This document shows, piece by piece, positions 7,343-14,704 of a DNA stretch of 28,835 bases (its first letter is position 1; every line of letters starts with the position of its first letter). The position numbers and the translations under genes are program-made. Source of the stretch: Bacillota bacterium. Its GTDB lineage: Bacteria > Bacillota > Clostridia > Acetivibrionales > DSM-1351. The notes beneath the pieces were generated by a model that was given only the letters and a program-made list of their open reading frames with translations, searched no databases and was not told the DNA's origin. The stretch lies in NCBI GenBank assembly GCA_023436485.1, contig JAEZIU010000247.1, positions 1-28,835 of the forward strand, given 5' to 3'.

Positions 7343-8776
7343 ATGTTAGATTCAGTTTATTTTGTGCCGGGAGTAATTATAGTTGTACTATTTATATTGA
7401 TTTTCACATTTGTTTCAATGTACAAAAAGGTACCTCAGGACAAAGCATTGGTTGTAACCGGTTTCAGAGGTAGAAGAGTTATAACCGGCGGTGGCGGTAT
7501 TGTTGTGCCGATGCTTGAAAGAACAGACATCATTTCTCTGGAAAACATGCAGATAGATATAAGAATTGACGGAGCGTTGACTTCCCAGGGAGTTGGAATA
7601 GTAGCGGATGGTGTTGCTGTAGTAAAGGTAAAATCCGATAGAGAGTCCATATTATCAGCTGCTGAGCAGTTCAATACTTCAAAGGGACTTGACTATATGC
7701 TTGGGATAATAGCAAAAACTACTCAGCAGGTTCTGGAAGGTAAGCTCCGTGAAATAGTTTCAAAAATGACTGTTGAAGAAATATATAAAGACAGAGAAAC
7801 CTTTGCATCACACGTTCAGGGTGTTGCAGCAACAGAGCTCCAGAACATGGGTCTTGAATTAAAGGTTCTTACAATTAAAGACATAGCAGATAAGAATGGC
7901 TATCTGGAAGCACTTGGAAAACCTAGAATTGCAGAAGTAAAAAGAGATGCTCAGATAGCAGAGGCAAACGCTACAAAGGAAACCAAGGTTAAAACTGCTG
8001 AGGCTAACAGACAGGGTGAAGAGGCAAGAATCCAGGCTGAAACACAGATAGCTGAGGCAAACAAGGACAAGGAACTGAAGGTTCAGTCCTATAACAAGGA
8101 TCAGCAGACTGCAAAGGCTGAAGCCGACCTGGCATATGATATTAAAGCCAATATCGTTAAAAAGGAAGTTGCCGAAACTGCAATGCAGGTTGAAATAGTT
8201 AAAAAGCAGAAGGAAATTGAACTTGCAGAACAGGAAGCAATGAGAAGAGAAAAGGAACTGGAAGCTACTGTAAAGAAGCAGGCAGATGCAGAAAATTATC
8301 AGGCGACAAAGGTAGCTGATGCCAACAAATACAGAGAGGTTGCAGCTGCGGAAGCAAGGTCACGTGCTATTGAAATGGAAGGTGAAGCTAAAGCTAAAGC
8401 TAAGAGAGCTGAAGGTATGGCAGAAGTTGAAATCATTAAAGCGAAGGGTGAAGCGGAAGCACTGGCAATGGCCAAAAAGGCTGAAGCCTTCAAAATGTAC
8501 AATGATGCTGCCGTTACACAAATGATTATAGAAAAGTTGCCTGAAATAGCTAATGCAGTAGCTAGTCCGCTTTCAAAGACAGAGAAGATTGTTATAGTAG
8601 ACAATGGCGGAGAAGGAAAAGGAAAAGGAGCAGCCAAGGTAACAGGGTATGTAACAGATATAATAGCTCAATTGCCTGAAACCGTAGAGGCTCTTACTGG
8701 TATGAATGTACTGGATTTTCTTAAAAAGAATACAGTCCAGACCCAAAATGAAAATGTAGCGGAAGACGCAGAATAG
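7343..8776 (+). CDS. floT: Flotillin family protein (FloT/YuaG-like)
   Basis: A 477-residue membrane scaffold protein of the SPFH/flotillin family, which organises membrane microdomains. A single membrane anchor lies at about 8-26, followed by the SPFH domain (about 30-190, with YKKVPQDKALVVTGFRGRR and RIDGALTSQGVGIVADGVA). A long Ala/Glu/Lys-rich coiled coil (about 200-400, e.g. EGEAKAKAKRAEGMAEVEI) and a C-terminal flotillin tail complete it. Length is close to Bacillus FloT. The start has RBS AAAGGAGTG. Pairing with the upstream NfeD-like gene matches the Bacillus yuaF-floT arrangement. A strong terminator follows. Confidence 0.93.
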   Translation: MLDSVYFVPGVIIVVLFILIFTFVSMYKKVPQDKALVVTGFRGRRVITGGGGIVVPMLERTDIISLENMQIDIRIDGALTSQGVGIVADGVAVVKVKSDRESILSAAEQFNTSKGLDYMLGIIAKTTQQVLEGKLREIVSKMTVEEIYKDRETFASHVQGVAATELQNMGLELKVLTIKDIADKNGYLEALGKPRIAEVKRDAQIAEANATKETKVKTAEANRQGEEARIQAETQIAEANKDKELKVQSYNKDQQTAKAEADLAYDIKANIVKKEVAETAMQVEIVKKQKEIELAEQEAMRREKELEATVKKQADAENYQATKVADANKYREVAAAEARSRAIEMEGEAKAKAKRAEGMAEVEIIKAKGEAEALAMAKKAEAFKMYNDAAVTQMIIEKLPEIANAVASPLSKTEKIVIVDNGGEGKGKGAAKVTGYVTDIIAQLPETVEALTGMNVLDFLKKNTVQTQNENVAEDAE

Positions 8777-8786
8777 AACTAGATAA

Positions 8787-8826
8787 AAACAATCCCTGCT
8801 AAAAATTTAGCAGGGATTGTTTTTTT
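8787..8826 (+). terminator. Strong Rho-independent terminator after floT
   Basis: AACAATCCCTGCTAAA pairs perfectly with its complement TTTAGCAGGGATTGTT around a tiny loop and leads into a run of T. It is one of the strongest terminators in the window and ends the nfeD-floT unit. Confidence 0.93.
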
Positions 8827-8867
8827 GGCATAAATACAACATTAAACAGATTTTACATATTTCATAT

Positions 8868-8898
8868 TGTGAAATTTCACATAAATCTTTCATATAAT
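8868..8898 (+). promoter_or_regulatory. 14-bp palindrome TGTGAAATTTCACA next to a -10-like box
   Basis: TGTGAAATTTCACA (8868-8881) is a perfect palindrome, followed by TATAAT at 8893-8898. It occupies the place where a -35 box would lie for that -10. The half-site TGTGA/TCACA resembles CRP/FNR-family sites but with a 4-base centre, and it also resembles a shortened Rex site. It is a candidate operator upstream of the chemoreceptor; the regulator is unknown. Confidence 0.5.
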
Positions 8899-8948
8899 AT
8901 TCAAATATTCAGCAATTGAATGAAAATATTTTATTTTCAAGGTTAAAA

Positions 8949-8978
8949 TTGACACGTGTATATTTACAGGTTTACAAT
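8949..8978 (+). promoter_or_regulatory. Candidate sigma-A promoter of the chemoreceptor gene
   Basis: TTGACA (8949-8954), an 18-base spacer and TACAAT (8973-8978), ending 41 bases before the ATG. Together with the upstream palindrome this suggests two promoters for the gene. I saw no clear sigma-D (flagellar) promoter. Confidence 0.6.
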
Positions 8979-9019
8979 TTATATGTTTCCATAAAATATA
9001 ATTTGTTGAGGTGTAATAA

Positions 9020-10735
9020 ATGTTAAAAAACTTTAAGATATCGTATAAAATAATCTTTCTATCAGCTATTTTACTTTTGTCCATAGTTGTTGTAGGTTTT
9101 ACAGGGTACTATTTTATAAATAACTCCCATATAGAAATGGAAAGTATGTACCAGGACAGGCTGTTGCCCATACAATGGCTGAACGATAGCATAAGTAAAA
9201 CAAATGAAAATGAATCATATATGCTTTACTTAATATTGTACGGTAATGATAGCCAATCGCAAACCCAGTTTGTGAAGAATATTGAAAATAATTCAAAAAC
9301 AATAGACGAAAATTGGGAAAAATATAAAAAAATAAAACTGGACAAATTTGAATCAGACAATATTGTGTTATTTGAAAATACCAGAAAAGAATTCAGAGCA
9401 GCAAGGGAGAAAATAATAGCTGCAGCCTGTGCGGGTAATAAGAAAGAAGCCCTTGATTTACTGAATAGTAATATTAGTTATTTACGTGGTGAGCAAAAAG
9501 CACTTGAGGATTTATCTGAATACTGTAGAAATGTTGCAAATGATATTAATTCGAAGAATAATAAGAACTTTATATTTGCATTGGAAATTTTGATTGCATT
9601 AGTTGTTTTTGCTTTGGTTGCCGGCTTGTTACTTAGCTTCCTGATTGCAAATGGGATAACAAGACCTGTAGGAATGCTTAAAAAAGAACTCAACTTATTG
9701 GTTGAAACAGGCGGAGACCTTACACAGGAAATAGATATAAAGCGTAAAGATGAGGTCGGACAGCTTGCAGATTCAGTCAATCAATTTTTGGCTAATCTGA
9801 GAACTATTGTAAGGGGAATAATTAAAGAATCAACAGTTGTTGAAAACTCCATAGCATTAGTAGAACAGAAAATGGAGGAACTAAATTTATTTGTTGAAAA
9901 TGTGTCAGCTACTACCGAAGAGATTTCTGCCGGTATGGAGGAGACAGCAGCTGCAACGGAACAAGTAAATGCATCATCACAAGAAATTGAATCCGCAATA
10001 GAAGCGATGAATGAAAAGGCTCAAAAGGGTTCTATGGAGGCAGAAGAAATAGGAAGCCGTGCTATTACATTAAGAGACAGTTCTATATTGTCTGAGAAAA
10101 CAGCAAATGACATTTATGAAGATACAACACATAAATTAAAAACAGCATTGGAAAATTCAAAAGCAGTAGAGAATATTAATGTTCTGACCGGAACAATATT
10201 ACAAATATCAGAACAGACTAATCTACTTGCATTGAATGCAGCAATAGAAGCAGCAAGAGCAGGAGAAGCAGGAAAGGGATTTGCTGTTGTAGCCGACGAA
10301 ATCAGAAAGCTGGCTGAAGAATCCAAGACAGCAGTAAATGAGATACAGAAGGTTACAAACGAAGTTATTAATGCAGTTGCAGACCTTGCTGATGGCTCCA
10401 AAACAGTTTTAGATTTTCTGGATACTACCGTTAGGCCTGATTATTCAAGCATGGTGAAAACAGGTGAATCCTACAACAACGATGCGGCATTTGTTTTTGA
10501 ACTTGTTTCTGATTTTAGTGCAACATCCCAAGAACTCACAGCTTCAGTAGAAGGAATAATCCGTGCTATTAATGATGTAACCAAAACCGTAAATGAGGGT
10601 GCAGCGGGAACACAAAGCATAGCAGAGCAGAATATTGAGATAGTTGAAATGGTAAGTAAGGTTAAGAATGAAATGGAAACCAGCAACAGAAGTACACTAA
10701 AGCTAAAAGAAATTGTTGGAAAATTTACAGTATAG
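9020..10735 (+). CDS. Methyl-accepting chemotaxis protein
   Basis: A 571-residue transmembrane chemoreceptor. TM1 is at about 12-32. The extracellular ligand domain (33-183) is all-helical and looks like a four-helix-bundle (4HB_MCP) sensor. TM2 is at about 184-210, with HAMP at about 211-264 (NGITRPVGMLKKEL, RKDEVGQLADSVNQF). The signalling coiled coil follows, with the invariant tip around 397-435 (EQTNLLALNAAIEAARAGE, GKGFAVVADEIRKLAEES). The tip binds CheA and CheW. No C-terminal CheR-binding pentapeptide is seen. The ligand cannot be told from the sequence. The start has RBS GAGGTG. It stands alone, away from other chemotaxis genes. Confidence 0.95.
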   Translation: MLKNFKISYKIIFLSAILLLSIVVVGFTGYYFINNSHIEMESMYQDRLLPIQWLNDSISKTNENESYMLYLILYGNDSQSQTQFVKNIENNSKTIDENWEKYKKIKLDKFESDNIVLFENTRKEFRAAREKIIAAACAGNKKEALDLLNSNISYLRGEQKALEDLSEYCRNVANDINSKNNKNFIFALEILIALVVFALVAGLLLSFLIANGITRPVGMLKKELNLLVETGGDLTQEIDIKRKDEVGQLADSVNQFLANLRTIVRGIIKESTVVENSIALVEQKMEELNLFVENVSATTEEISAGMEETAAATEQVNASSQEIESAIEAMNEKAQKGSMEAEEIGSRAITLRDSSILSEKTANDIYEDTTHKLKTALENSKAVENINVLTGTILQISEQTNLLALNAAIEAARAGEAGKGFAVVADEIRKLAEESKTAVNEIQKVTNEVINAVADLADGSKTVLDFLDTTVRPDYSSMVKTGESYNNDAAFVFELVSDFSATSQELTASVEGIIRAINDVTKTVNEGAAGTQSIAEQNIEIVEMVSKVKNEMETSNRSTLKLKEIVGKFTV

Positions 10736-10755
10736 ATTACTATGGACTAAAGCCG

Positions 10756-10774
10756 CTAGTATAAGTTATACTAG
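10756..10774 (+). repeat. 19-bp palindrome before the ABC-F gene
   Basis: CTAGTATAAGTTATACTAG is a perfect nine-base dyad around one G. It lies 21 bases past the chemoreceptor stop and 36 bases before the ABC-F start. An A/T-rich stretch with TTTTTT follows about 17 bases later, too far for a standard terminator. It may be an operator or part of a leader controlling the ABC-F gene. Confidence 0.55.
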
Positions 10775-10810
10775 TTCTCAGCATAATATATTTTTTATCA
10801 GGGGTACAAA

Positions 10811-12367
10811 ATGAGTATATTAAATGTAGAGAATGTAAGTCACGGCTTTGGTGCCAGGAAAATATTAGAAGAAGCCTCTTTCAGGCTTCTAAAGGGAGAA
10901 CATGTAGGGCTTGTCGGTGCAAATGGAGAAGGAAAATCCACTTTTTTAAATATTATAACCGGCAAGCTTATGCCTGATGAGGGTAAGGTGGAATGGTGCA
11001 ACAGAATAACAACGGGATATCTCGACCAACATACGGTTCTTACTCCGGGAAAGACTATCAGAGAAGCACTTCGAGAAGCTTTTCAGTATATGTTTGATTT
11101 AGAAAAGGAAATGCTGGAGATATATGAGAAAATGGGCGACGCTTCTGAGAGTGAAATTAACTCAATGATGGAAGATGTAGGGGATATACAGAATGTTTTG
11201 GAGCACAACGGGTTTTATGTATTAGATTCAAAAATAGAAGAAGTAGCAAACGGTCTTGGACTTGGGGATATAGGTCTTGAAACAGATGTAGCAAACCTGA
11301 GCGGAGGACAGAGGGCAAAGGTACTTCTTACAAAACTACTTTTGCAGAATCCTATGATATTAATACTGGACGAGCCTACTAACTTTTTGGACGAGAATCA
11401 TATTAACTGGCTAAAGAATTACTTAAAGAATTACGAAAATGCATTCATTCTTGTCTCACATGACATTCCATTTTTGAATGACGTTGTAAACGTCATTTAT
11501 CATGTTGAGAATGCTGTGCTTACAAGGTATGCAGGAAATTATGATGAGTTCCAGAGAATGTATCAACTGGCAAAACAGCAGACTCAGCAGGCTTACGAGA
11601 AGCAACAGAAGGAAATTGAGAAGCTTGAGGATTTCATAGCCAGAAATAAGGCCCGCGTGGCAACAACAAACATGGCAAAGAGCAGACAGAAAAAATTGGA
11701 CAAGATGGATATTATTGAGAAGGTTAAGGAAAAGATTAAACCGATTTTCAAATTCAGAGAGGCAAGGGCTCCCGGAAGATATATTTTCCAGACGGAAAAT
11801 CTTGTGATTGGATATGAATCGGCTTTATCAAGTCCTTTGAATATCTCCTTGGAGAGAGGGCAAAAAGTAGCTGTCAAGGGAGTAAACGGATTAGGAAAAT
11901 CAACCTTGATGAAAACCCTTTTAGGTGTGCAAAAGTCATTTTCAGGAAGTGTAAAGCTGGATGATTACCTGTACACGGGCTACTTTGAACAGGAATCTGA
12001 ACGTTATAACACAAATACTGCATTAGAAGAAGTGTGGAACGATTATCCCGGTATGAGCAATGCCGAGGTACGAGGAGCTTTGGCTAAATGTGGTTTGACT
12101 ACAGAGCATATAACAAGCCAGATGATGGTACTGAGCGGCGGCGAAAACGCAAAGGTCAGACTATGTAAGCTAATGTTGAAGGATATTAACTGGCTTATAC
12201 TGGATGAGCCTACAAACCATTTGGACGTTGATGCTAAAGACGAGTTGAAAAGGGCATTGAGAGAGTTTAAGGGTACGGTACTTTTGGTATGCCACGAACC
12301 TGAATTCTATGAAGATTGGGTTACCGATGTGTGGAATGTAGAGGACTGGACAACAAAAATAGTATAA
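10811..12367 (+). CDS. ABC-F family ATPase (ribosome-associated type)
   Basis: A 518-residue soluble protein with two ATP-binding cassettes and no membrane segments, the mark of ABC-F translation factors that act at the ribosomal E site. NBD1 has Walker A GANGEGKST (36-44), LSGGQ (163-167) and LDEPTNFLD (186-194). The charged linker (about 245-320, KQQTQQAYEKQQKEIEKLED, RVATTNMAKSRQKKLDKMD) is the P-site tRNA interaction motif region. NBD2 has GVNGLGKST (357-365), LSGGE (441-445) and LDEPTNHLD (464-472). NBD2's H-loop reads CHEPEF where SHD is usual, while NBD1 keeps SHD. Whether it is a housekeeping factor or confers antibiotic resistance cannot be told. The RBS is AGGGG. Confidence 0.92.
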   Translation: MSILNVENVSHGFGARKILEEASFRLLKGEHVGLVGANGEGKSTFLNIITGKLMPDEGKVEWCNRITTGYLDQHTVLTPGKTIREALREAFQYMFDLEKEMLEIYEKMGDASESEINSMMEDVGDIQNVLEHNGFYVLDSKIEEVANGLGLGDIGLETDVANLSGGQRAKVLLTKLLLQNPMILILDEPTNFLDENHINWLKNYLKNYENAFILVSHDIPFLNDVVNVIYHVENAVLTRYAGNYDEFQRMYQLAKQQTQQAYEKQQKEIEKLEDFIARNKARVATTNMAKSRQKKLDKMDIIEKVKEKIKPIFKFREARAPGRYIFQTENLVIGYESALSSPLNISLERGQKVAVKGVNGLGKSTLMKTLLGVQKSFSGSVKLDDYLYTGYFEQESERYNTNTALEEVWNDYPGMSNAEVRGALAKCGLTTEHITSQMMVLSGGENAKVRLCKLMLKDINWLILDEPTNHLDVDAKDELKRALREFKGTVLLVCHEPEFYEDWVTDVWNVEDWTTKIV

Positions 12368-12389
12368 CAGTTCATTTTATTTGGAGAGG

Positions 12390-12423
12390 AAAGCACTTAT
12401 CTTTATAGATTAGTGCTTTTTTT
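12390..12423 (+). terminator. Rho-independent terminator after the ABC-F gene
   Basis: AAAGCACTTATCT pairs with AGATTAGTGCTTT (one mismatch) and is followed by a T run. It isolates the ABC-F gene from the marR unit. Confidence 0.82.
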
Positions 12424-12438
12424 GTATAGATTGCAATA

Positions 12439-12467
12439 TTGACAAACATAATATCGTAATTTACAAT
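12439..12467 (+). promoter_or_regulatory. Sigma-A-type promoter of the marR-ABC operon
   Basis: TTGACA (12439-12444), 17 bases, TACAAT (12462-12467). This is a near-consensus promoter placed directly before the candidate MarR operator. Confidence 0.82.
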
Positions 12468-12469
12468 TA

Positions 12470-12483
12470 GTTAGAAACCTAAC
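12470..12483 (+). promoter_or_regulatory. Candidate MarR operator
   Basis: GTTAG-AAAC-CTAAC forms a perfect five-base dyad starting two bases after the -10 box and covering the expected transcription start. Its position fits autorepression by the MarR protein encoded just downstream, which is the usual behaviour of this family. Binding itself is inferred. Confidence 0.65.
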
Positions 12484-12505
12484 AATTATATAAGGGAGGA
12501 TTGAT

Positions 12506-12937
12506 ATGAACAATGATGTCCATATCGGTAAATTAGTCAGTATTTTTTATAAAAGAATTCATAGGAGAATAGGCTTGGAAGTCAGGCAGTATGGATTAAC
12601 AAGTATTCAAAGTAGAATTCTTGGTTTTGTTTATAATAAATCTGCTATTAGGGATATATTTCAAAGGGATATAGAAGAGGAGTTTGATATAAGACGTTCT
12701 TCTGTAACCAGTGTGCTTCAATTGATGGAGAAAAAAGGATACATTAAGAGAATAAGTGTTTCCGAGGATGCAAGACTTAAAAAGATAATACTTACTGAAG
12801 AAGGTATAGACATCCAAAATAAAATATATGACCGTATAATTGAATTTGAGAAGTCCTTAGAAGACGGATTGAATACTGAAGAAAAAGAGATATTGGTTAG
12901 CCTGATTAACAGGTTATCCGATAAAATAGCGGATTAA
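12506..12937 (+). CDS. MarR family transcriptional regulator
   Basis: A 143-residue winged-helix regulator. It has the MarR layout: N-terminal dimer helices (GKLVSIFYKRIHRRIG), a recognition region (IEEEFDIRRSSVTSVLQLME, about 52-75), a wing (KKGYIKRISVSEDARLKKI, 76-94) and C-terminal dimer helices (LEDGLNTEEKEILVSLINRL). The RBS AAGGGAGGA precedes the ATG. The exporter genes begin 27 bases after its stop, so it is very likely the repressor of its own operon, released by a drug or toxic metabolite; the inducer is unknown. Confidence 0.93.
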   Translation: MNNDVHIGKLVSIFYKRIHRRIGLEVRQYGLTSIQSRILGFVYNKSAIRDIFQRDIEEEFDIRRSSVTSVLQLMEKKGYIKRISVSEDARLKKIILTEEGIDIQNKIYDRIIEFEKSLEDGLNTEEKEILVSLINRLSDKIAD

Positions 12938-12964
12938 TGTCATTTGAAAAAAGGGATGAGATAC

Positions 12965-14704
12965 ATGATTAAAAAACTACTAAGCTATGTAAAGGAATTT
13001 AAAAGAGATTCTATTGTTACACCCGTATATATAGCATTGGAAGTAGCAATGGAAATAGCTATTCCGCTATTAATGGGATGGATTATTGATAATGGGGTAG
13101 AAAAAGGAAATATGAAATATGTTCTTACTATCGGAGCAATAATGGTAGTAGTATCTATATTTTCTCTATCCTTTGGTGTTTTGGCAGGTAAATATGCTGC
13201 ACGGGCATCAGCAGGTTTTGCAAGAAATTTGAGAAAGGGAATGTATGATAAAATACAAAGTTATTCTTTTTCAAGTATAGATAAATTTTCAACAGCCGGG
13301 TTGGTAACCAGATTGACTACAGATGTCACAAATGTACAAAATGCTTATCAAATGGCGTTAAGAATGTTTGCAAGGCCTCCACTAATGCTGATTTCAGCTC
13401 TGGTAATGAGCTTTTACCTTAATGCAAGGCTTGCTTTAATATTTGTTGGAGCAATAATTTTTCTAGGGTTGGCATTGTATTTTGTTATGACCAGTGCACA
13501 TCCCCATTTTAAAAATGTGTTTAGAAAGTATGATGATTTAAATGCCAGCGTACAGGAAAACCTGACCGGAATTCGTGCTGTAAAGGCATACGTAAGAGAA
13601 GGGCATGAAACAAATAAATTTTATAAAGCCTCTAAAAGCATATATGATAACTTTATAAAAGCTGAAAAGATTATTATATTTAATTCTCCTATAATGCAGT
13701 TTACAATGAATGCAAGTATATTACTTTTGTCATGGCTTGGAGCAAAGCTGATTGTGGCAGGTTCTATGTCTACAGGGGAGCTTATGAGCTTCTTCACATA
13801 TACCACCAATATTTTGATGAGTCTTATGATGTTATCTATGGTGCTTCTAATGACAGTCATAGCAAAGTCTTCTGCGGATAGAATTGTAGAAGTAATTGAT
13901 GAAGAAAGCGATTTATCCAACTGCAATAAACCAATCTATGAAGTAAGGGATGGTTCTATAAGCTTTAGTGATGTTAATTTCAGTTATAGTAAAAAGGTGG
14001 ACAACCTAATCCTTGAAGATATCAATATAGAAATAAAGTCAGGAGAGACTGTAGGAATTATAGGTGGGACAGGAAGCGGAAAATCAACTCTCGTTCAGCT
14101 TATTCCAAGACTATACGACGTAACACATGGTTCTATAAAAGTCGGTGGTATTGATGTCAGAGAGTATGATATAGAAACTCTTAGAAATGAAGTTTCTATG
14201 GTGTTGCAGAAAAATGTGTTGTTTTCCGGGACAATAAAAGAAAATCTAAGATGGGGAAATAAACAAGCAACTGATGAAGAATTAATTGCAGCCTGCAAGC
14301 AGGCTCATGCAGATGAATTTATACAAAACTTCTCTGAGAAATATGATACATATATTGAACAGGGTGGAACAAATGTATCCGGGGGACAAAAGCAAAGACT
14401 TTGTATTGCAAGAGCTTTACTGAAAAAGCCTAAAATCTTGATTTTAGATGATTCCACAAGTGCTGTGGACACTAAAACCGATGCCCTTATAAGAAAAGCA
14501 TTTAAAGAGAGTATTCCTGATACAACTAAACTCATAATTGCACAGCGTATATCTTCAGTTCAGGAGGCAGATAAAATCATTGTACTCAATGACGGTAAGA
14601 TAGATGGCATTGGAACACATGAGGAATTATTAAATTCAAATGCTATATATACTGAAGTTTACGAATCTCAAGTGAAGGGGGCTGATAGTGATGAAGAAAA
14701 GTAA
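12965..14704 (+). CDS. ABC multidrug exporter half-transporter, degenerate-site subunit (LmrC/BmrC-like)
   Basis: A 579-residue fusion of a six-helix membrane domain (about 1-310) and one ATPase domain (about 330-579). Motifs are Walker A GGTGSGKST (367-375), signature VSGGQ (471-475), Walker B LDDSTSAVD (494-502) and H-loop IAQR (525-528). The catalytic Glu is replaced by Asp and the switch His by Gln, as in the degenerate subunit of heterodimeric exporters such as BmrCD or LmrCD. It must therefore pair with the next gene's product. I chose the ATG at 12965, nine bases after AAGGG; TTG 12944 and ATG 12956 are in frame but poorly placed. It overlaps the next gene by 14 bases. Confidence 0.9.
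   Translation: MIKKLLSYVKEFKRDSIVTPVYIALEVAMEIAIPLLMGWIIDNGVEKGNMKYVLTIGAIMVVVSIFSLSFGVLAGKYAARASAGFARNLRKGMYDKIQSYSFSSIDKFSTAGLVTRLTTDVTNVQNAYQMALRMFARPPLMLISALVMSFYLNARLALIFVGAIIFLGLALYFVMTSAHPHFKNVFRKYDDLNASVQENLTGIRAVKAYVREGHETNKFYKASKSIYDNFIKAEKIIIFNSPIMQFTMNASILLLSWLGAKLIVAGSMSTGELMSFFTYTTNILMSLMMLSMVLLMTVIAKSSADRIVEVIDEESDLSNCNKPIYEVRDGSISFSDVNFSYSKKVDNLILEDINIEIKSGETVGIIGGTGSGKSTLVQLIPRLYDVTHGSIKVGGIDVREYDIETLRNEVSMVLQKNVLFSGTIKENLRWGNKQATDEELIAACKQAHADEFIQNFSEKYDTYIEQGGTNVSGGQKQRLCIARALLKKPKILILDDSTSAVDTKTDALIRKAFKESIPDTTKLIIAQRISSVQEADKIIVLNDGKIDGIGTHEELLNSNAIYTEVYESQVKGADSDEEK

Noticed and set aside
8341..8480. Short tandem repeats GAAGCTAAAGCTAAAGCTAA in floT
   Set aside because: They encode the normal EAKAKA heptad-like coiled coil of flotillins and are not a separate element.
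8299..8637. Antisense 112-codon frame inside floT
   Set aside because: It is a by-product of the Ala/Glu/Lys coiled-coil codon pattern on the other strand.
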